Shown: piece after piece, positions 62,147 through 64,000 of the stretch
How the letters are laid out: each line of letters begins with the position of its first letter
How positions within the stretch are numbered: the stretch's first letter is position 1
NCBI RefSeq assembly: GCF_007004135.1
Contig: NZ_VJMG01000030.1
Span: 62,001-126,000, forward strand
Length of the DNA stretch: 64,000 bases
Direction of reading: 5' to 3'
DNA from: Affinirhizobium straminoryzae
GTDB lineage: Bacteria; Pseudomonadota; Alphaproteobacteria; Rhizobiales; Rhizobiaceae
Notes under the pieces: model-generated
Databases searched by the model: none
Seen by the model: the letters and a program-made list of their open reading frames with translations, nothing else
What the model was told of the DNA's origin: nothing
Translations under genes and position numbers: made by a program

Positions 62147-63409
62147 TCAGCCTTCGTAGCGGCGCAGCACGAGCGAGGCGTTCGTGCCGCCGAAGCCGAA
62201 GGAATTGGAAAGTGCCACATTGATCTCGCGCTTGCGCGCCACGTGCGGCACCAGATCGATCTTCGTTTCCACGTCCGGATTGTAGAGGTTGAGCGTCGGC
62301 GGCGCGATGTTGTCGCGGATCGCAAGCGTCGAGAAGATCGCCTCGATGGCACCGGCAGCCCCCAGGAGGTGGCCGACGGCGGACTTGGTGGAGGACATCG
62401 ACACCTTCGAGGCCGCATCGCCGACCAGACGCTCGACAGCGCCAAGCTCGATCGTGTCGGCCATGGTCGAGGTGCCATGAGCATTGATGTAATCGATGTC
62501 GGAGGGCTTCAGGCCCGCCCGCTTCAGCGCCATCGTCATGCAGCGGAAGGCGCCGTCGCCATCCTCGCACGGGGCGGTGATATGGAAGGCATCGCCCGAC
62601 AGACCGTAACCGATCACCTCGGCATAGATCTTGGCGCCGCGGGCCTTGGCATGTTCCAGTTCCTCCAGAACAACGATACCTGCCCCCTCGCCCATGACGA
62701 AGCCGTCGCGGTCGCGGTCATAGGGGCGTGAGGCCTTCTGCGGATCGTCATTGTGCTGGGTCGACAGCGCCTTGCAGGCGGCAAAGCCGGCCAGTGAAAT
62801 GCGGCTGATCGGCGATTCCGCGCCGCCGGCCACCATCACGTCGGCATCGCCGAAGGCGATCAGGCGGGCGGCGTCGCCGATGGCATGCGCGCCGGTCGAG
62901 CAGGCGGTGACGACCGAATGGTTCGGGCCGCGCAGCTTGTGCTTGATCGAGACATGGCCGGAGACCAGGTTGATCAGGCGGCCGGGAATGAAGAAGGGCG
63001 AGATGCGGCGGGGGCCCTTGTCGCGCAGGGTATAGCCGGCGTCCACGATGCCCTCGATGCCGCCGATGCCGGAGCCGATCAGCACGCCGGTGGCACACTG
63101 GTCCTCGTCCGTCTTCGGCTGCCATCCGGCATCGGCCAGCGCCATGTCGGCAGCAGCCACGCCGTAGATGATGAAGGGGTCAACCTTGCGCTGTTCCTTC
63201 GGCTCCATCCAGTCGTCGGCGATGAAGGCGCCTTCAGTACCGGGATCCGTCGGAATGCGGCAGGCAATCTTGGCCGGCAGATCTTCGACCTCGAATTCGG
63301 TCACGCGGCGCGCGGCATTCTGACCGGCCAGCAATCGCGACCAGCTGATGTCCGTTCCGCAACCCAGAGGAGATACCATACCGGTACCAGTGATAACGAC
63401 ACGCCTCAT
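62147..63409 (-). CDS. fabF: Beta-ketoacyl-ACP synthase II
   Basis: A 420-residue condensing enzyme of fatty acid elongation. Cys-His-His triad: TACSTG (Cys170), NAHGTST (His311) and VGHLLGAAG (His347). ATG 63409 begins the family sequence RRVVITGTGMVSPLG; GTG-like extensions are rejected. It lies ~114 nt after acpP in the same direction and 113 nt before mltG. Confidence 0.97.
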   Translation of the reverse strand: MRRVVITGTGMVSPLGCGTDISWSRLLAGQNAARRVTEFEVEDLPAKIACRIPTDPGTEGAFIADDWMEPKEQRKVDPFIIYGVAAADMALADAGWQPKTDEDQCATGVLIGSGIGGIEGIVDAGYTLRDKGPRRISPFFIPGRLINLVSGHVSIKHKLRGPNHSVVTACSTGAHAIGDAARLIAFGDADVMVAGGAESPISRISLAGFAACKALSTQHNDDPQKASRPYDRDRDGFVMGEGAGIVVLEELEHAKARGAKIYAEVIGYGLSGDAFHITAPCEDGDGAFRCMTMALKRAGLKPSDIDYINAHGTSTMADTIELGAVERLVGDAASKVSMSSTKSAVGHLLGAAGAIEAIFSTLAIRDNIAPPTLNLYNPDVETKIDLVPHVARKREINVALSNSFGFGGTNASLVLRRYEG

Positions 63410-63456
63410 GCCAGCGTCCCACCCCTGCATGTCTTATGCAATATCACAATACTGAA

Positions 63457-63479
63457 ACGGCCCGAACGTGCCGGGCCGT
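63457..63479 (-). terminator. Hairpin between acpP and fabF
   Basis: Eight-bp stem ACGGCCCG/CGGGCCGT (63457-63464, 63472-63479), 7-nt loop, only a three-U tail. It may be a partial terminator or stability element, giving more acpP than fabF transcript. Confidence 0.5.
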
Positions 63480-63523
63480 CGAGGAACCTCATCTTGCGAC
63501 GGGTCCTAACCTGTCGATCGAAA

Positions 63524-63760
63524 TCAGGCCTGGGCCTTCTCGATGAACTTGACGGCGTCGCCAACCGTCAGGATCGAGTCAGCGGCATCGTCCGGAATTT
63601 CAACGCCGAACTCTTCTTCGAAAGCCATGACGAGTTCAACGGTGTCGAGCGAGTCGGCGCCCAGGTCGTCGATGAAGCTCGCGCCTTCGACAACTTTGTC
63701 GGCATCGACGCCGAGATGATCAATGACAATTTTCTTTACGCGCTCTGCGATATCGCTCAT
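63524..63760 (-). CDS. acpP: Acyl carrier protein
   Basis: A 78-residue ACP. The phosphopantetheine attachment Ser37 lies in GADSLDT (34-40). The acidic composition and length are typical. GGAA ~6 nt before ATG 63760; a 17-residue extension is unlikely. First gene of the acpP-fabF cluster in this window. Confidence 0.98.
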   Translation of the reverse strand: MSDIAERVKKIVIDHLGVDADKVVEGASFIDDLGADSLDTVELVMAFEEEFGVEIPDDAADSILTVGDAVKFIEKAQA

Positions 63761-64000
63761 GTCGGTTTCCTCGACCTTTGTCTTTTCGGACTGCCTCACC
63801 GGCATCCGCACCCTGTTGAAACCCTGACCGCCTATGTTCAGGCCGGCTCCAGGGCAAACTCGCTCACCCGAGAAAAGACTTCAAGCTTCCATAGATCAAC
63901 AGACAGCCTGTCAGTTTTCGGGGTGACTGTTCACAGTCATGGCCCGCTTAACACGGTTTCACCGTGTCGCAAAGCCAGAAAATGGCCCGCCACCCGGCCA
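63761..64000. other. Upstream region of acpP
   Basis: 240 nt with the acpP promoter. It contains two inverted repeats: TGACTGT-tc-ACAGTCA (63924-63939) and ACACGGT-ttc-ACCGTGT (63951-63967). They could be regulator sites or a weak terminator of an upstream gene (fabG would be expected just outside the window). No start or stop codon of fabG is visible. Confidence 0.5.

Noticed and set aside
1-64000. CRISPR arrays, tRNA or rRNA genes, prophage
   Set aside because: No spaced direct repeats, cloverleaf-like or rRNA-like stretches, integrase or phage genes were recognised by eye.

Overview
The window looks like a chromosomal core segment of a GC-rich alphaproteobacterium of the Rhizobiaceae (Rhizobium/Agrobacterium type). 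The basis is gene content and order (ppx-ppk-hdaA-AI-2E transporter divergent from purM-purN; lptF-lptG-lptD-surA-pdxA-rsmA; gmk-yicC-mltG-fabF-acpP), a Bartonella/Rhizobium-type small beta-barrel outer membrane protein, and a BigR-type sulfide operon. It is dense, mostly housekeeping, and has many 1-8 nt stop/start overlaps. No rRNA, tRNA, CRISPR, prophage or insertion sequence was recognised.

Layout. 1-3.4 kb: a secreted protein of unknown function, aspS with a terminator, and a membrane protein of the isoprenylcysteine methyltransferase fold. 3.7-9.7 kb, rightward: MFS transporter, Tat-exported multicopper oxidase, metallo-beta-lactamase-fold protein, RNase D, and a DUF2891 protein overlapping rnd. 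9.9-17.4 kb is a phosphate-flavoured neighbourhood: exported phytase-like esterase (candidate Pho box), a UPF0104 flippase-like membrane protein, a membrane class III nucleotidyl cyclase, ppx and ppk. 17.5-21.4 kb: hdaA, AI-2E family transporter, purM, purN. 21.4-24.7 kb: a leftward sulfur operon (blh-bigR-two YeeE/YedE halves-TauE) with an AT-rich palindrome over its promoter. 24.8-27.6 kb: nudK overlapped by a molybdopterin oxidoreductase.

27.6-31.7 kb: rlmJ, a periplasmic RNase T2, two tandem glutathione S-transferase paralogues separated by an AT-rich spacer, and an outer membrane protein. 32.0-36.3 kb: SDR-uvrC and pgsA-moaD-moaE, with start/stop coupling. 36.3-38.4 kb: an orphan LivH-type permease divergent from a CGNR zinc-finger regulator and a lipoprotein. 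A perfect 13-bp inverted repeat lies between the two, which is the most distinctive regulatory structure in the window. 38.4-50.6 kb: DapA-family aldolase, SpeE-like protein, ndk, a third GST, DinB, an ABC-F ATPase, a chemoreceptor, a Tat-exported alpha/beta hydrolase with an apparent Cys nucleophile, nitroreductase, holC and pepA.

50.7-64 kb is an envelope and lipid block: PAP2 phosphatase with a variant motif, lptFG and lptD (LPS transport), SurA-like chaperone, pdxA, rsmA, then leftward gmk-yicC and mltG-fabF-acpP (fatty acid and peptidoglycan synthesis). I found no clearly new multi-gene system. The best leads are the CGNR/permease/lipoprotein module, the BigR operator/promoter arrangement, the phytase/cyclase/polyphosphate neighbourhood and the tandem GST region.
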